Notes under the pieces: model-generated
Databases searched by the model: none
Seen by the model: the letters and a program-made list of their open reading frames with translations, nothing else
What the model was told of the DNA's origin: nothing
DNA from: Ancylobacter moscoviensis
GTDB taxonomy: Bacteria > Pseudomonadota > Alphaproteobacteria > Rhizobiales > Xanthobacteraceae
Reading direction: 5' to 3'
Assembly: GCF_007559435.1 (NCBI RefSeq)
Contig: NZ_VMBP01000001.1
Coordinates: 1,117,406 to 1,181,405 of the forward strand
Length of the DNA stretch: 64,000 nucleotides
Position numbers and translations under genes: made by a program
In this document: positions 26,659 to 35,933 of the stretch, piece by piece
How the letters are laid out: each line of letters begins with the position of its first letter
Numbering within the stretch: the stretch's first letter is position 1

Positions 26659-27090
26659 ATGGATTTCACCTCCTTCGAGGCCGAACGTACGGCCGATGCT
26701 CACTCTTCCCGTTCCGGGGAGAGCGCCTTCTTCACCATCGGCGACCTCGCCCGCGAGTTCGGCGTGACGCTGCGCGCCCTGCGTTTCTACGAGGATAAGG
26801 GCCTCCTCGCCCCCCGCCGCGAGGGTCTGACCCGTCTCTACAGCGCCGCCGAGCGCGACCGGCTTGCTATCATCCTGAAAGGCAAAAAACTCGGCTTCAC
26901 CCTCGCGGAGATCAAGGCGATGGTGGCGTTGCGCGAGGGTAGCGCCGTGCCGGCTGGCGGTCTCGCGCTGACCAGGGAGAAGTGCGCCGAGCAGCTTGCC
27001 CTGCTCGAGCAGCAGAAGGTTGAGATCGAGGAAGCCATCGGCGAGTTGCGCCATATGGTTGCCGCCTTCGCTGCCCGCCCGGCGGCCTGA
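26659..27090 (+). CDS. MerR-family transcriptional regulator
   Basis: A 143-residue regulator. The winged helix-turn-helix begins at about residue 25 (FTIGDLAREFGVTLRALRFYEDKGLL) and continues through the RLYSAAERDRL wing. A dimerising coiled coil follows (about residues 95-135). There are no clustered cysteines for metal binding, so it is not a CueR or ZntR type. It resembles the alphaproteobacterial MerR proteins of fatty- or amino-acid catabolism, but no target is adjacent. ATG at 26659; a strong hairpin terminator follows. Confidence 0.88.
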   Translation: MDFTSFEAERTADAHSSRSGESAFFTIGDLAREFGVTLRALRFYEDKGLLAPRREGLTRLYSAAERDRLAIILKGKKLGFTLAEIKAMVALREGSAVPAGGLALTREKCAEQLALLEQQKVEIEEAIGELRHMVAAFAARPAA

Positions 27091-27138
27091 CCCTCGTCAG
27101 AATTACTCTTCTCTCCAAGATCCTCCAGGACCAAGGTT

Positions 27139-27171
27139 GGCGGCGCCCTTCGTGGGCGCCGTCGGCATTTT
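27139..27171 (+). terminator. Terminator after the MerR gene
   Basis: GGCGGCGCCC-TTCGT-GGGCGCCGTC (27139-27163) forms a ten-pair stem with one G-T pair and is followed by GGCATTTT. Confidence 0.7.
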
Positions 27172-27300
27172 GCGGGGACATTGGCGCATCAATAAAGGCG
27201 CGATCCGGTTTCACAGAGCCGGAAAGGGCACTAGCGTACGGGCCGTGGTCGGATCGCCCTGTAGATTCGGCACTCTGGATACGCGTGCGAAGTGGCCCTC

Positions 27301-27915
27301 ATGTCTCGTTCCATCGACTACTATTTCTCCATCGTCAGCCCCTGGGCCTTCATCGGCCACGCTCCCTTTCTCGATGTGGCGCGGCGCCACGGCGCACGGG
27401 TCAATTTCCGTCCCGTGTTTCTCGGTGAGCTCTTTGCCGATACGGGCGGCCTGCCTCTCCCTCGCCGCCACCCGGCCCGCCAGCGCTACCGGCTGGTGGA
27501 GTTGAAGCGCTGGCGCGAGGCGCGGGGGATCGATTTCCATGTGAGCCCCGCGCACTGGCCGTTGGATGCCAAGCATGGCGACCGGCTCGTCATCGCCGCA
27601 CAGATCGCCGGTCACGACGCGGCGCCGCTCATCGCGCGTCTGATCTCGGGCGTCTGGCAGCGCGAGGAGAATATGGCCGACCCCGCGACGCTGGCGGAGG
27701 TGCTGGCGGAACTCGGCCTGCCGGCGGAGCTGCTGGAAATGGCTGCCGCTGACCGGACTGCCGTCATCTACCAGGCGAACCACGACGCGGCGGTGGAGGC
27801 CGACGTGTTCGGCTCACCAGCCTATGTTCTCGACGGCGAGGTGTTCTGGGGGCAGGATCGGATCGACCTGCTCGACCGCGCGTTATCGAGCGGGCGCGCG
27901 CCGTTCACGCCGTGA
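27301..27915 (+). CDS. 2-hydroxychromene-2-carboxylate isomerase-type protein (DsbA/GST-kappa fold)
   Basis: A 204-residue thioredoxin-like protein. The start IDYYFSIVSPWAFIGH carries the SPW element that replaces the CxxC of DsbA and binds glutathione in this family. The C-terminal part has VFGSPAYVLDGEVFWGQDRIDLLDRAL. NahD-type members isomerise 2-hydroxychromene-2-carboxylate in naphthalene breakdown, but no aromatic pathway is nearby, so the real substrate is unknown. The ATG at 27301 is preferred over a GTG nine bases upstream. Confidence 0.85.
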   Translation: MSRSIDYYFSIVSPWAFIGHAPFLDVARRHGARVNFRPVFLGELFADTGGLPLPRRHPARQRYRLVELKRWREARGIDFHVSPAHWPLDAKHGDRLVIAAQIAGHDAAPLIARLISGVWQREENMADPATLAEVLAELGLPAELLEMAAADRTAVIYQANHDAAVEADVFGSPAYVLDGEVFWGQDRIDLLDRALSSGRAPFTP

Positions 27916-27946
27916 GCCGGCGCGTCGCGTGAGGGGAGGGCCGGAT

Positions 27947-28468
27947 ATGCGGCTAATCACCATCGGAACCGGGGCAGCGCTGGTGCTGGCCCTGGCGGGT
28001 TTCCATGCGGCTCTGGCGCAGGCACCGTCGGCGACAGGCGAGAGCACGCGCTTCACCATGCAGCCCGTCGAGGGCGGGCTGATCAAGCTCGACACGACGA
28101 ATGGCGCCATGTCGTTCTGCTCGATGAAATCCGGCGCCTGGGTCTGCGAGGCCGTTCCGGAGGACCGTGCAGCGCTGGAGGGCGAGATCGCCCGGCTGCA
28201 GGCACGCCTTGCCGAGTTGGAAAAGGGACGCGCCGGCGCGGGCACGGGTGGCGTGCCGGACATCATGGCGCCGCCGGAGCCTGCCCGTCCGGGCGAGCCT
28301 CCTTCCGCAAAGCCTGTGCCGCCGGCCGATGATCCCGAGCTGTCCGAGGACGCGCGCAAGCGTCTCGATCAGGCGATGGACATGGCGGAGCACGTGTTCC
28401 GCCGCTTCTTCGAGATGGTCGACCGCCTGCGCGGCGTGGCCCCGCAACAGCAGGGCCAGAGCCTTTAG
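27947..28468 (+). CDS. Exported protein of unknown function
   Basis: A 173-residue protein not assigned to a named family. Residues 1-24 are a signal peptide ending AALAQA. A small domain (about residues 30-70) follows with two cysteines (FCSMKSGAWVCEAV). Then come a coiled coil (about 72-95), a Pro-rich linker and an acidic/basic C-terminal helix (DARKRLDQAMDMAEHVFRRFFEMVDRL). The layout suggests a periplasmic protein. It lies 31 bases after the isomerase gene on the same strand and may be co-transcribed. Confidence 0.75.
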   Translation: MRLITIGTGAALVLALAGFHAALAQAPSATGESTRFTMQPVEGGLIKLDTTNGAMSFCSMKSGAWVCEAVPEDRAALEGEIARLQARLAELEKGRAGAGTGGVPDIMAPPEPARPGEPPSAKPVPPADDPELSEDARKRLDQAMDMAEHVFRRFFEMVDRLRGVAPQQQGQSL

Positions 28469-28474
28469 TTCGTC

Positions 28475-29467
28475 CTAGCAGGCCGAGATGAAGGCATGCG
28501 TGCGGGCGAGCGCCTGGTCGGCCAGGCTGCCGGGGAAGCCGATGAAGACATGGCAGCCGCCGGGATAGACGGCGAGTTCCGCCGGGTTGCCGGCGGCGAG
28601 CCAGCGCGGCGCCATGAACAGCGTGTCGTCCAGAAGCGCGTCGCGTGTGCCGATGGTAAAGAGCGCCGGCGGCAGGCCCCTCAGGTCGGCGTGCAGCGGT
28701 GAGATGTCCGGGATGGCGATGTCGCCTCCCTCGCGCAGATAGTGGCCGACGAAGACGTTGATGTCGCGCGTGTTGAGCACGAGTGGCTCGTCGCCCCATT
28801 GCCGGGCGCTGGGCGTCAGGCCGAGATCGTAGCACCCGGCGTTGAGGTTGGCGGCGCGGAAGGGGGTTAGGTCGTGCCGGTCGCGTAGTCGCAACAGGGT
28901 AGCGACCGAGAGATTCGCACCGGCGGATTCGCCGCCGATGGCAAAGCGATCGGTGCCGAAACGCGCCGGCCCCTCGCGCAGAAGCCACAGGGCGGCGGCT
29001 TCGCAGTCGTCGGGCGCGGCGGGATAGGGCACCTCCGGGGCCAGCCGGTAGTCGACCGAGACCACGGCGAAGCCGGTGCGCTCGACGAAGCGGTGGTTGA
29101 GCCCGTCATTCTCGCGCGCCGAGCCGAGGCACCAGCCGCCGCCATGAATGTGCAGATAGACGCCGCGCGCCGGCTCCGGCGGGGTGAGGATGCGCAGCGG
29201 CACCGGACCGTGCGGCCCATCGATCTCGATCACCTCGGCATAGGGGCTCTCGGGCGACAGCGGGAAGGGACCCTTGCCCTCCAGACGCAGCTTGCGCAGC
29301 ATCGCCATGGGAAACACCCAGCGATCCGGCACCGCGCCGAGCGCCTTGACGATGGCGGCGTTCACCGCCCGCGTGTCCGGGGCGACGGCGGCAGGATCGA
29401 ACAGGGCGGGGTCGACGACGAGCGCAGAGGAGGACCGGGACGGGCGGTCGGGCAGCGGAGAAGACAT
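28475..29467 (-). CDS. Alpha/beta hydrolase, hormone-sensitive-lipase (esterase) family
   Basis: A 330-residue esterase-type hydrolase. The oxyanion-hole motif HIHGGGW (about residues 104-110), the nucleophile motif GGESAGAN with its Ser, and the likely acid and His residues in GTRDALLDD and GGCHVFIGF complete the triad. It probably hydrolyses short-chain esters or lactones. It converges on the preceding gene with only six bases between stops and is divergent from yjbQ. Confidence 0.88.
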   Translation of the reverse strand: MSSPLPDRPSRSSSALVVDPALFDPAAVAPDTRAVNAAIVKALGAVPDRWVFPMAMLRKLRLEGKGPFPLSPESPYAEVIEIDGPHGPVPLRILTPPEPARGVYLHIHGGGWCLGSARENDGLNHRFVERTGFAVVSVDYRLAPEVPYPAAPDDCEAAALWLLREGPARFGTDRFAIGGESAGANLSVATLLRLRDRHDLTPFRAANLNAGCYDLGLTPSARQWGDEPLVLNTRDINVFVGHYLREGGDIAIPDISPLHADLRGLPPALFTIGTRDALLDDTLFMAPRWLAAGNPAELAVYPGGCHVFIGFPGSLADQALARTHAFISAC

Positions 29468-29586
29468 GAGGCGGGGACGCTCCGGCGATAGCGTTGGGGA
29501 GGGCCTGTCATCAGGGGCTGATCCGTCCTATCCAAACCCAGCCGGGTCCGTTCGTCCAGCGCTGACCCGAGGGCAAGGAGGCGTCC

Positions 29587-30051
29587 ATGGCGAAGATCCG
29601 GCAGGGCGAGGTGCGGGAAAGCGCGGTAACGCGGCGCTTTTCGACGGTGCTCGCGGTCGATACGGACGGGTGCGGATTTATCGAGATCACGCGGGCGGTG
29701 GCGGCGTTTCTCGAAAGCGTGGGCGCGCGGGAGGGAGACGTGTCGGTGTTCTGCCGCCATACCTCGGCCTCGCTCACCATCCAGGAAAACGCCGATCCGG
29801 ACGTGCGGATCGACCTGCTCACGGCGCTCGACCGGCTGGCGCCGGAGCAGGCCGGCTGGGTGCACGATCTCGAAGGGCCGGACGATATGCCCGCCCATAT
29901 CAAATCGGTGCTGACCGGCGTCAGCCTGGCCGTGCCGGTGAGCGAGGGACGCATGGCGCTCGGCACCTGGCAGGGGCTCTATCTCGTCGAGCATCGCGCC
30001 CGCCCGCACCGGCGTGAATTGGTTGTAGCCTTTGTCGGCGAGGCCCACTAA
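29587..30051 (+). CDS. yjbQ: YjbQ/UPF0047 family protein
   Basis: A 154-residue single-domain protein of the YjbQ family. Diagnostic stretches are FCRHTSASLTIQENADPDVRIDL and GTWQGLYLVEHR. The E. coli homologue can make thiamine phosphate weakly in vitro, hence the label secondary thiamine-phosphate synthase, but the physiological role is unsettled. The ATG at 29587 follows an AAGGAGG-like ribosome binding site. Confidence 0.93.
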   Translation: MAKIRQGEVRESAVTRRFSTVLAVDTDGCGFIEITRAVAAFLESVGAREGDVSVFCRHTSASLTIQENADPDVRIDLLTALDRLAPEQAGWVHDLEGPDDMPAHIKSVLTGVSLAVPVSEGRMALGTWQGLYLVEHRARPHRRELVVAFVGEAH

Positions 30052-30189
30052 AGGTCGTTGTGGTTACCTTGCGAAGGGGTCGTGCCGGACAAGGCCGCCA
30101 TGCGGCTTGCGGCGACGGTTTCGGCGCACCATGATCGCGGCGCGGACTTGCGGCGAGCGCATGTCCGCGTGGGGAGAGGGCCGCTGCGC

Positions 30190-30858
30190 GTGGATACGAC
30201 GACGAGTTTCCGTTTGGTGATCGCGGACGACCATCCGCTTTTCAGGGGTGCGCTGCGCGAGGCGATGTCGCGCCAGTTTCCGGCGGCGGAACTATTCGAG
30301 GCCGGCGGCTTCGAGGAGCTTCAGGCGCTGCTGGAACGCGAGAGCGATCTCGACCTCATCCTGCTCGACCTGACCATGCCGGGCGTGCGCGGCTTCTCGG
30401 GGCTCATGTATCTGCGCGCGCAATATCCCGGTATCCCGGTGGTGGTCGTCTCCGCCAATGAGGAGGCGGGCGTCATCCGCAACTGCATGGAATTCGGCGC
30501 CTCCGGCTTCATCCCCAAGACCAGCGCGGTCGAGACCATGCGCGAGGCGATCGCCGCCGTGCTGGAAGGGCGCACCTGGACGCCGCCCGATGTCGACCTG
30601 TCCGGCGGCTCCGACAAGGAGACGCAGGCCCTCGTCGCCCGCCTCGCCACGCTGACCCCGCAGCAGGTGCGGGTGCTGATGATGCTGTCCGAGGGGCTGC
30701 TGAACAAGCAGATCGCGTATGAGCTCGGGGTTTCCGAGGCGACCGTGAAGGCGCATGTCTCGGCCATCCTTCAGAAGCTCGGCGTGGAAAGCCGCACCCA
30801 AGCGGTGATCGCCGCCTCGAAGATCGAGGGCGGCACCTGGGCACAGGCGGCGGGGTGA
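30190..30858 (+). CDS. CrbR/ErdR-like response regulator (receiver plus LuxR helix-turn-helix)
   Basis: A 222-residue regulator with receiver motifs VIADDHPLF, the phospho-acceptor Asp in ILLDLTMPG and the Lys in FIPKTSA. It ends in a LuxR-type helix-turn-helix (about residues 150-210) containing LNKQIAYELGVSEATVKAHVSAILQKLGV. This sequence type is that of CrbR/ErdR, partner of the SSS-domain kinase CrbS/MxtR, and such a kinase is encoded convergently just downstream. The pair is known to control acetyl-CoA synthetase and acetate use. The GTG at 30190 is chosen from the receiver start; earlier in-frame starts exist. Confidence 0.82.
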   Translation: MDTTTSFRLVIADDHPLFRGALREAMSRQFPAAELFEAGGFEELQALLERESDLDLILLDLTMPGVRGFSGLMYLRAQYPGIPVVVVSANEEAGVIRNCMEFGASGFIPKTSAVETMREAIAAVLEGRTWTPPDVDLSGGSDKETQALVARLATLTPQQVRVLMMLSEGLLNKQIAYELGVSEATVKAHVSAILQKLGVESRTQAVIAASKIEGGTWAQAAG

Positions 30859-30892
30859 TTTCCCTTAGTATCCTCATCACCGGGTCAGGCCC

Positions 30893-31045
30893 GGGGATGA
30901 GGACGTGTCCGGTGGGCCGGCTTGTCTATGATCGACAGCGATCCCGGATCGACTCTGCCGGCCGTCATTCCCGGGCTTGGCCCGGGAAGCCACGTCTTGC
31001 TTGCTGATCCAAAGGCGTGGGTGGCCGGGCCAAGCCCAGTCATGA
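30893..31045. repeat. Dispersed GC-rich palindromes (copy 5)
   Basis: Three hairpin units between the convergent regulator and kinase genes: around 30892-30903, the GTCATTCCCGGGCTTGGCCCGGGAA block at 30963-30990, and GGCCGGGCCAAGCCCAGTCATGACG at 31022-31046. It has the same family layout as copy 1 and probably separates the two convergent transcripts. Confidence 0.7.
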
Positions 31046-31069
31046 CGCCGTTCTTGTGGTGAGCCTCGT

Positions 31070-34000
31070 CTACTCCGCCGCCGCGCGGGTGGCGCGGTAC
31101 TGGGCGAGCAAGGCGCGCAGGGCGGCCGGTCGCACCGGCTTGTTGAGCACGGCCATCTCCGTGGCGCGGGCGCCGTCGCGCACGCGCTTCGAGCGGTCGG
31201 CGGTGATCAGCACCGCCGGCAGCGACTGGCCGAGCTTCCAGCGCAGCTGCTTGGCGGCATCGATGCCGTCGCCCTTGTCGAGGTGGTAGTCGATCAGCAG
31301 CACGTCCGGCACGGCGCGGCGCTCGCGCAGCACGGCGAGGGCCTCGCTGATACCTGGCGCCTTGATCACATGGCAGCCCCAGCCCGAGACCAGCGTCTCC
31401 ATGCCGTCGAGGATCGCCGGATCGTTGTCGATGCACAGCACGTTGAGGCCCTGAAGCGTCGCCACCGGCGCGGCCGGGCGGGGCGAGGGCTCCTCCATGG
31501 CGGGCATCGGCGGGGCGGAGGGCACCTCGATGGTGAACACGCTGCCTCTGCCGGGGATGGAGGTGAGCGAGATCGGATGGTCGAGCACGCGCGCGATGCG
31601 CTCCACGATGGAGAGGCCGAGCCCCAGTCCGCGGGCGGCCTTGGCGCCCTCGTCGAGCCGCTGGAACTCCTTGAAGATGAGCTTCTGCTTGCCCGACGGC
31701 ACGCCGACGCCGGTATCGAGCACCTGCACGCGCAGCCGGCCGTGGTGGTGGCGCACGCCGATCAGCACGCGGCCGCGCGGCGTGTACTTGATGGCGTTGG
31801 AGACGAGATTCTGCAGCAGGCGGCGCAGCAGCCGGCGATCCGAGCGAACCGCCGCCGTGCTCGGCACGAAGGTCAGGCGCAATCCCTTTTCCTTCGCCAT
31901 CGGCGCGAATTCGAGCTCGAGCTGGCGGAAGATCTCGTCGAGCCGCAACGGTGCGATGTCCGGCTTGAGCGCCCCGGCGTCGAGCCGCGAGATGTCGAGC
32001 AGGGCGCCGAGAATCTCCTCCACCGCCTCCAGGGAGGCATCGACATTGCGCGCCAGCCGGGTTTCCTCGCCGGCCTCGGCCCGCTCGACGAGGCTCGTGG
32101 CGTAGAGCCGCGCCGCGTTGAGCGGCTGCAGGATGTCGTGGCTGGCGGCGGCGAGGAAGCGGGTCTTGGAGATGTTGGCCTCGTCCGCCTCGGACTTCGC
32201 CTGGGCGAGCTGCGTGTTGAGCTTCTCCAGCGCCTTGGTGCGCTCGCGCACGCGCCGCTCCAGCGTCTCGTTGGCGCGCTCCAGCGCTTCGGCGGCCTCC
32301 ACCGTCGGGGTGATGTCGGTGAAAGTCACCACCACCCCGCCATCGGGCATGGTGTTGACGCGCACTTCCATGACCACGCCCCGGGGGGCGAGGCGCTCCT
32401 GGAAGGCGACGTTGCGGCGGGCGTAGCGGGAGAGCTTTTCGCGTACGATCTCCTCGACCGGTCCCGGGCCGAACTGGCCGTTGGCGGCGTTGAAGCGGAT
32501 GATCTGGTCGATGCCGACGCCGATGCGCAGGATTTCCGGCGGCAGGTCCAGCATCTCGCCGAACTGGCGGTTCCAGGTGACGAGCCTGAGGTCGCGGTCG
32601 AACACCGCGATACCCTGGCGGACATGGTCGAGCGCGGTCTGCAGGATCTCGCGGTTGTACTGGATGGCGGCCGAGGCATCGTCCAGCAGCTTGAGCGCCG
32701 CCTTGGTCGAGACGGTGCGCTTGCGCAGCATTAGCGACAGCACGAGGCGGGAGGAGGCCGCGCCGATGGCCGAGGCGAGCAGGTGCTCGGCGTAGCGGAT
32801 GAGCTGGAAATCGGCCTCGCGGTTCGGCTCCAGCGAGACGCCGCGCATCGCCGAGACGCTCTCGAAGGAGGCGCGGGTGCGATCTTCGCCGAGATAGCGC
32901 GAGACGGTGGCGATGAGCTCGCCGACGGTGACGGGCGAGCGCCAGAGGCGGAAGCTCGGCGCCGAGGGGGCGTGCTCGCTCTGCACGAAGACGCTGGCCT
33001 GCAGCCGCTCGATCGGCGTCGGCTGGCGCATCAGCGAGACGGCGAAGAACACCAGCACATTGACGCTGAGGCTCCACAGAACGCCATGCACGAGCGGGTT
33101 GGCCTGCACCCCGAACAGCGCCTGCGGGCGCAGCATGGCGAGATCGAACGGGCCCCGCTCGAGCAGGGTGGTGGCGAACAGCCCGGCATCGACGAGATTG
33201 GGCAGCATCAGCGTGTAGGCCCACAGCGCGATGCCCGCGGCGATGCCGGCCAATGCGCCGCGCGCGGTGCCGCGCCGCCAGACCAGCCCGATCAGCAGGG
33301 CGGGGCCGAACTGGGCGACGGCGGCGAAGGAGAGCAGGCCGATCTGGGCAAGCTGCGCCTCGCCGGTGACGCGGTAGTAGAGATAGGCCAGCAGCAGGAT
33401 GGCGACGATGGCGATGCGGCGCACCGTCAGCAGCCGGTGGCCCATGTCGACGGCGTCGGGCTGAGCGCTGGCGCGGCCCGCCTCCTCGGCCTCGCGCAGG
33501 CGCCGGCCGCGCACCATCAGCGGCATGAAGATGTCGTTCGACACCATCACCGCCAGCGCGACCGTCTCGACGATGACCATCGCGGTCGCCGCCGACAGGC
33601 CGCCGACGAAGGCGACGAGCGCCATGGCGTGTGCGCCGACCGAAAGCGGTAGGGTGACGACGTACATGTCGCCGTCGATGAAACCCGGCGGGAAGGCGAC
33701 GAGGCCGGCGACCGCGATGGGGATGACGAAGATGTTGATGAGGACGAGGTAGAGCGGGAACAGCCAGCTCGCCTTGCGGATCTCCTGTTCGGAGGTGTTC
33801 TCCACCACCGCGACATGGAACTGGCGCGGCAGCAGCAGGATGGCGAGGGCCGACAGCAGCGTCATCGCGGCCCAGCTGCCGACCGAGGAGCCTTCCGTCA
33901 GCGTCGGCAGCACGCCCTTTGCCGCGGCCTGCTCGAACAGGTCGAAAGGCCCGGAGAACATGCCGAAGACGACGAACAGGCCGACCATCAGGAAGCTGAC

Positions 34001-34609
34001 CAGCTTGACGATGGATTCGGTCGCCACCGCCAGCATCAGCCCTTCCTGGTGCTCGGTTGCGTCGATGTGGCGGGTGCCGAACAGCACGGCGAAGACCGCC
34101 ATCGCCACGGCGATGGTCAGCGCGAGGTCGCCGACCATCGGGTAATGCAGCCCGAGCCCCTCGAAGTCGCCGAGCATGGCGAGCAGGGACGCCGAGACGG
34201 CCTTGAGCTGCAGGGCGATGTAGGGCAGCGAGCCGACGATGGCGACGCACGCCACAAGCGCCGCCACGCCCTGGCTCTTGCCGTAGCGAGCGGCGACGAA
34301 ATCGGCGATCGAGGTGATGTTCTGCGCCTTGGCGAGACGCACGATGCGCAGCAGGAACGGCGTGCCGAGCGCGAAGACGAGGATCGGCCCGACATAGATG
34401 GTGAGGAAGTTCACGCCCTGCGTGGTGGCGAGGCCGACCGAGCCGAAGAACGTCCAGGAGGTGCAGTAGACGGCGAGCGACAGGGCGTAGATGTAGGGGC
34501 GGCCCTCACGTCCCCGGCGCGGGAGGCGCCGGTCGCCAAAGCTCGCCACGGCAAAGAGGAAGCCGATATAGACGAGCGCGACGACGATGATAGTCCATGC
34601 CTGAAGCAT
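31070..34609 (-). CDS. CrbS/MxtR-like hybrid sensor kinase with a sodium:solute-symporter domain
   Basis: A 1,179-residue hybrid kinase. Residues about 1-510 form a roughly 13-helix SSS transporter-like domain. This is followed by a STAC-type linker, a PAS domain (about 640-755, VFDRDLRLVTWNRQFGEML), a coiled coil, HisKA with the His in AASHDILQPLNAARL, an ATPase domain (GLGLGLSIVERIA), and a C-terminal receiver with the Asp in VLLIDYHLDKG. This order defines the CrbS/MxtR group, which senses or imports a carboxylate and controls acetate metabolism with CrbR. The start at 34609 (MLQAWTIIVVALVYIGFLFAV) begins the first helix. Confidence 0.88.
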   Translation of the reverse strand: MLQAWTIIVVALVYIGFLFAVASFGDRRLPRRGREGRPYIYALSLAVYCTSWTFFGSVGLATTQGVNFLTIYVGPILVFALGTPFLLRIVRLAKAQNITSIADFVAARYGKSQGVAALVACVAIVGSLPYIALQLKAVSASLLAMLGDFEGLGLHYPMVGDLALTIAVAMAVFAVLFGTRHIDATEHQEGLMLAVATESIVKLVSFLMVGLFVVFGMFSGPFDLFEQAAAKGVLPTLTEGSSVGSWAAMTLLSALAILLLPRQFHVAVVENTSEQEIRKASWLFPLYLVLINIFVIPIAVAGLVAFPPGFIDGDMYVVTLPLSVGAHAMALVAFVGGLSAATAMVIVETVALAVMVSNDIFMPLMVRGRRLREAEEAGRASAQPDAVDMGHRLLTVRRIAIVAILLLAYLYYRVTGEAQLAQIGLLSFAAVAQFGPALLIGLVWRRGTARGALAGIAAGIALWAYTLMLPNLVDAGLFATTLLERGPFDLAMLRPQALFGVQANPLVHGVLWSLSVNVLVFFAVSLMRQPTPIERLQASVFVQSEHAPSAPSFRLWRSPVTVGELIATVSRYLGEDRTRASFESVSAMRGVSLEPNREADFQLIRYAEHLLASAIGAASSRLVLSLMLRKRTVSTKAALKLLDDASAAIQYNREILQTALDHVRQGIAVFDRDLRLVTWNRQFGEMLDLPPEILRIGVGIDQIIRFNAANGQFGPGPVEEIVREKLSRYARRNVAFQERLAPRGVVMEVRVNTMPDGGVVVTFTDITPTVEAAEALERANETLERRVRERTKALEKLNTQLAQAKSEADEANISKTRFLAAASHDILQPLNAARLYATSLVERAEAGEETRLARNVDASLEAVEEILGALLDISRLDAGALKPDIAPLRLDEIFRQLELEFAPMAKEKGLRLTFVPSTAAVRSDRRLLRRLLQNLVSNAIKYTPRGRVLIGVRHHHGRLRVQVLDTGVGVPSGKQKLIFKEFQRLDEGAKAARGLGLGLSIVERIARVLDHPISLTSIPGRGSVFTIEVPSAPPMPAMEEPSPRPAAPVATLQGLNVLCIDNDPAILDGMETLVSGWGCHVIKAPGISEALAVLRERRAVPDVLLIDYHLDKGDGIDAAKQLRWKLGQSLPAVLITADRSKRVRDGARATEMAVLNKPVRPAALRALLAQYRATRAAAE

Positions 34610-34807
34610 GCGTCTCCGGGCCTGTTGCTCCGCCTGCCAGCGCAGGGCCCTCGCGGGAAGGCCCCTAGGGCATCCCTTTATGCGCCGCGCCGGCGCGGAT
34701 CGGCAAGCGGCGCGCAAGATGAGCGCCGTTCGCCGAACGGCAAGGGTTGCCGCTTCGCGCGGAGCGTATCAAAGTGAGCGAACGGGCTGGTGAATCGGGG
34801 GACCGAC

Positions 34808-35236
34808 GTGGGGAAGATGCTGACGGAATTCCGCGAATTTGCGGTGAAGGGAAATGTGGTCGATCTCGCCATCGGCGTGATCATCGGCGCCGCCTTCGGG
34901 CGGATCGTCGAATCGATCGTCTCCGACCTGTTCATGCCGATCGTCGGTGCCATCCTCGGTGGCCTCGATTTCTCGAACTACTTCGTCGGCCTGTCGTCCA
35001 ACGTCACGGCAACCAGCCTTGCCGCCGCGCGCGAGCAGGGCGCGGTGCTCGCCTACGGCAACTTCCTCACCATCGTCATCAACTTCCTCATCATCGCCTG
35101 GATCCTGTTCATGGTGGTGAAGGGAATCAACCGGTTGCGCCGCAACGCGGCGAGCGAGCCGCCGGCGCCGGCGGCCCCAACCAAGGAGGAGGTCCTCCTT
35201 ACGGAAATTCGCGATATTCTCGCCAAAAAGGCGTGA
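34808..35236 (+). CDS. mscL: Large-conductance mechanosensitive channel
   Basis: A homopentameric inner-membrane channel that opens under osmotic downshock. The start [31 protein letters not shown] holds the amphipathic N-terminal helix and pore helix TM1. TM2 lies near residues 80-105 ([19 protein letters not shown]), and the C-terminal helix carries the [13 protein letters not shown] bundle. Starts at GTG 34790, GTG 34808 and ATG 34817 are all possible; 34808 has GGGGGA at a normal distance. It is divergent from the CrbS-like kinase gene. Confidence 0.95.
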   Translation: MGKMLTEFREFAVKGNVVDLAIGVIIGAAFGRIVESIVSDLFMPIVGAILGGLDFSNYFVGLSSNVTATSLAAAREQGAVLAYGNFLTIVINFLIIAWILFMVVKGINRLRRNAASEPPAPAAPTKEEVLLTEIRDILAKKA

Positions 35237-35311
35237 ACCGGCCTGAAATAGCCGGGAGTGCCGTGCTGTGTGTGCAGTGCGGCAAAGAGGGCTGGGACAG
35301 GGGCGCAAAAC

Positions 35312-35337
35312 CGGTTAGAAGCCTTTCAATCTAACCG
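35312..35337. promoter_or_regulatory. Hairpin or operator just upstream of rfbC
   Basis: CGGTTAGA and TCTAACCG form a perfect eight-base inverted repeat with a ten-base spacer, ending 11 bases before the rfbC ATG. It may be an RNA hairpin in the leader, a weak terminator for mscL, or an operator controlling the rhamnose operon. Confidence 0.4.
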
Positions 35338-35348
35338 AGCGTATATCC

Positions 35349-35909
35349 ATGGTTGCCTTCACACGCCTTTCGATCCCCGATGTCGTCCTCATCCAGCCGG
35401 TACGGCACGGCGATGATCGGGGCTATTTCTGCGAGACCTACAAGAAGTCCGCCTTCGACGATTTCGGCATCGACCTCACCTTCGTGCAGGACAACGAATC
35501 GCTCTCGCGCGAGGTGGGCGTCGTGCGCGGCCTGCACTTCCAGGCGCCGCCGATGGCACAGGCGAAACTGGTGCGCGCGGTGCGCGGCGCGATCTTCGAT
35601 GTCGCGGTCGATATCCGCAAGGGATCGCCGAGCTACGGGAAGTGGGTCGGTGCGACGCTGACGGCGGAAAAGGGCGAGCAATTGTTCGTACCGCACGGTT
35701 TCGCGCACGGCTTCTGCACGTTGGAGCCCGATACCATCGTCGCCTATAAGGTGGACGCGCCCTATTCCCGCCCGCACGATGCCGGAATCCTGTGGGACGA
35801 CCCGGATATCGGCATCGACTGGCCGGTGGGCGCGGACAGGGTGGTCCTGTCGGACAAGGACCGCCAGGCGCCACGGCTGCGTGACTACGCGACGCCCTTC
35901 GTCCTGTAA
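35349..35909 (+). CDS. rfbC: dTDP-4-dehydrorhamnose 3,5-epimerase
   Basis: Third step of dTDP-L-rhamnose synthesis. A 186-residue cupin-fold enzyme. Substrate-site elements are DDRGYFCETYKKSAF, the catalytic His in VVRGLHFQAPP, and FVPHGFAHGFCTLE. It heads the operon rfbC-rfbB-rfbD-rfbA, in which all four enzymes of the pathway are present and adjacent. Confidence 0.97.
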   Translation: MVAFTRLSIPDVVLIQPVRHGDDRGYFCETYKKSAFDDFGIDLTFVQDNESLSREVGVVRGLHFQAPPMAQAKLVRAVRGAIFDVAVDIRKGSPSYGKWVGATLTAEKGEQLFVPHGFAHGFCTLEPDTIVAYKVDAPYSRPHDAGILWDDPDIGIDWPVGADRVVLSDKDRQAPRLRDYATPFVL

Positions 35910-35933
35910 TTTTCCTGCGGAACAAGAGCCTAC

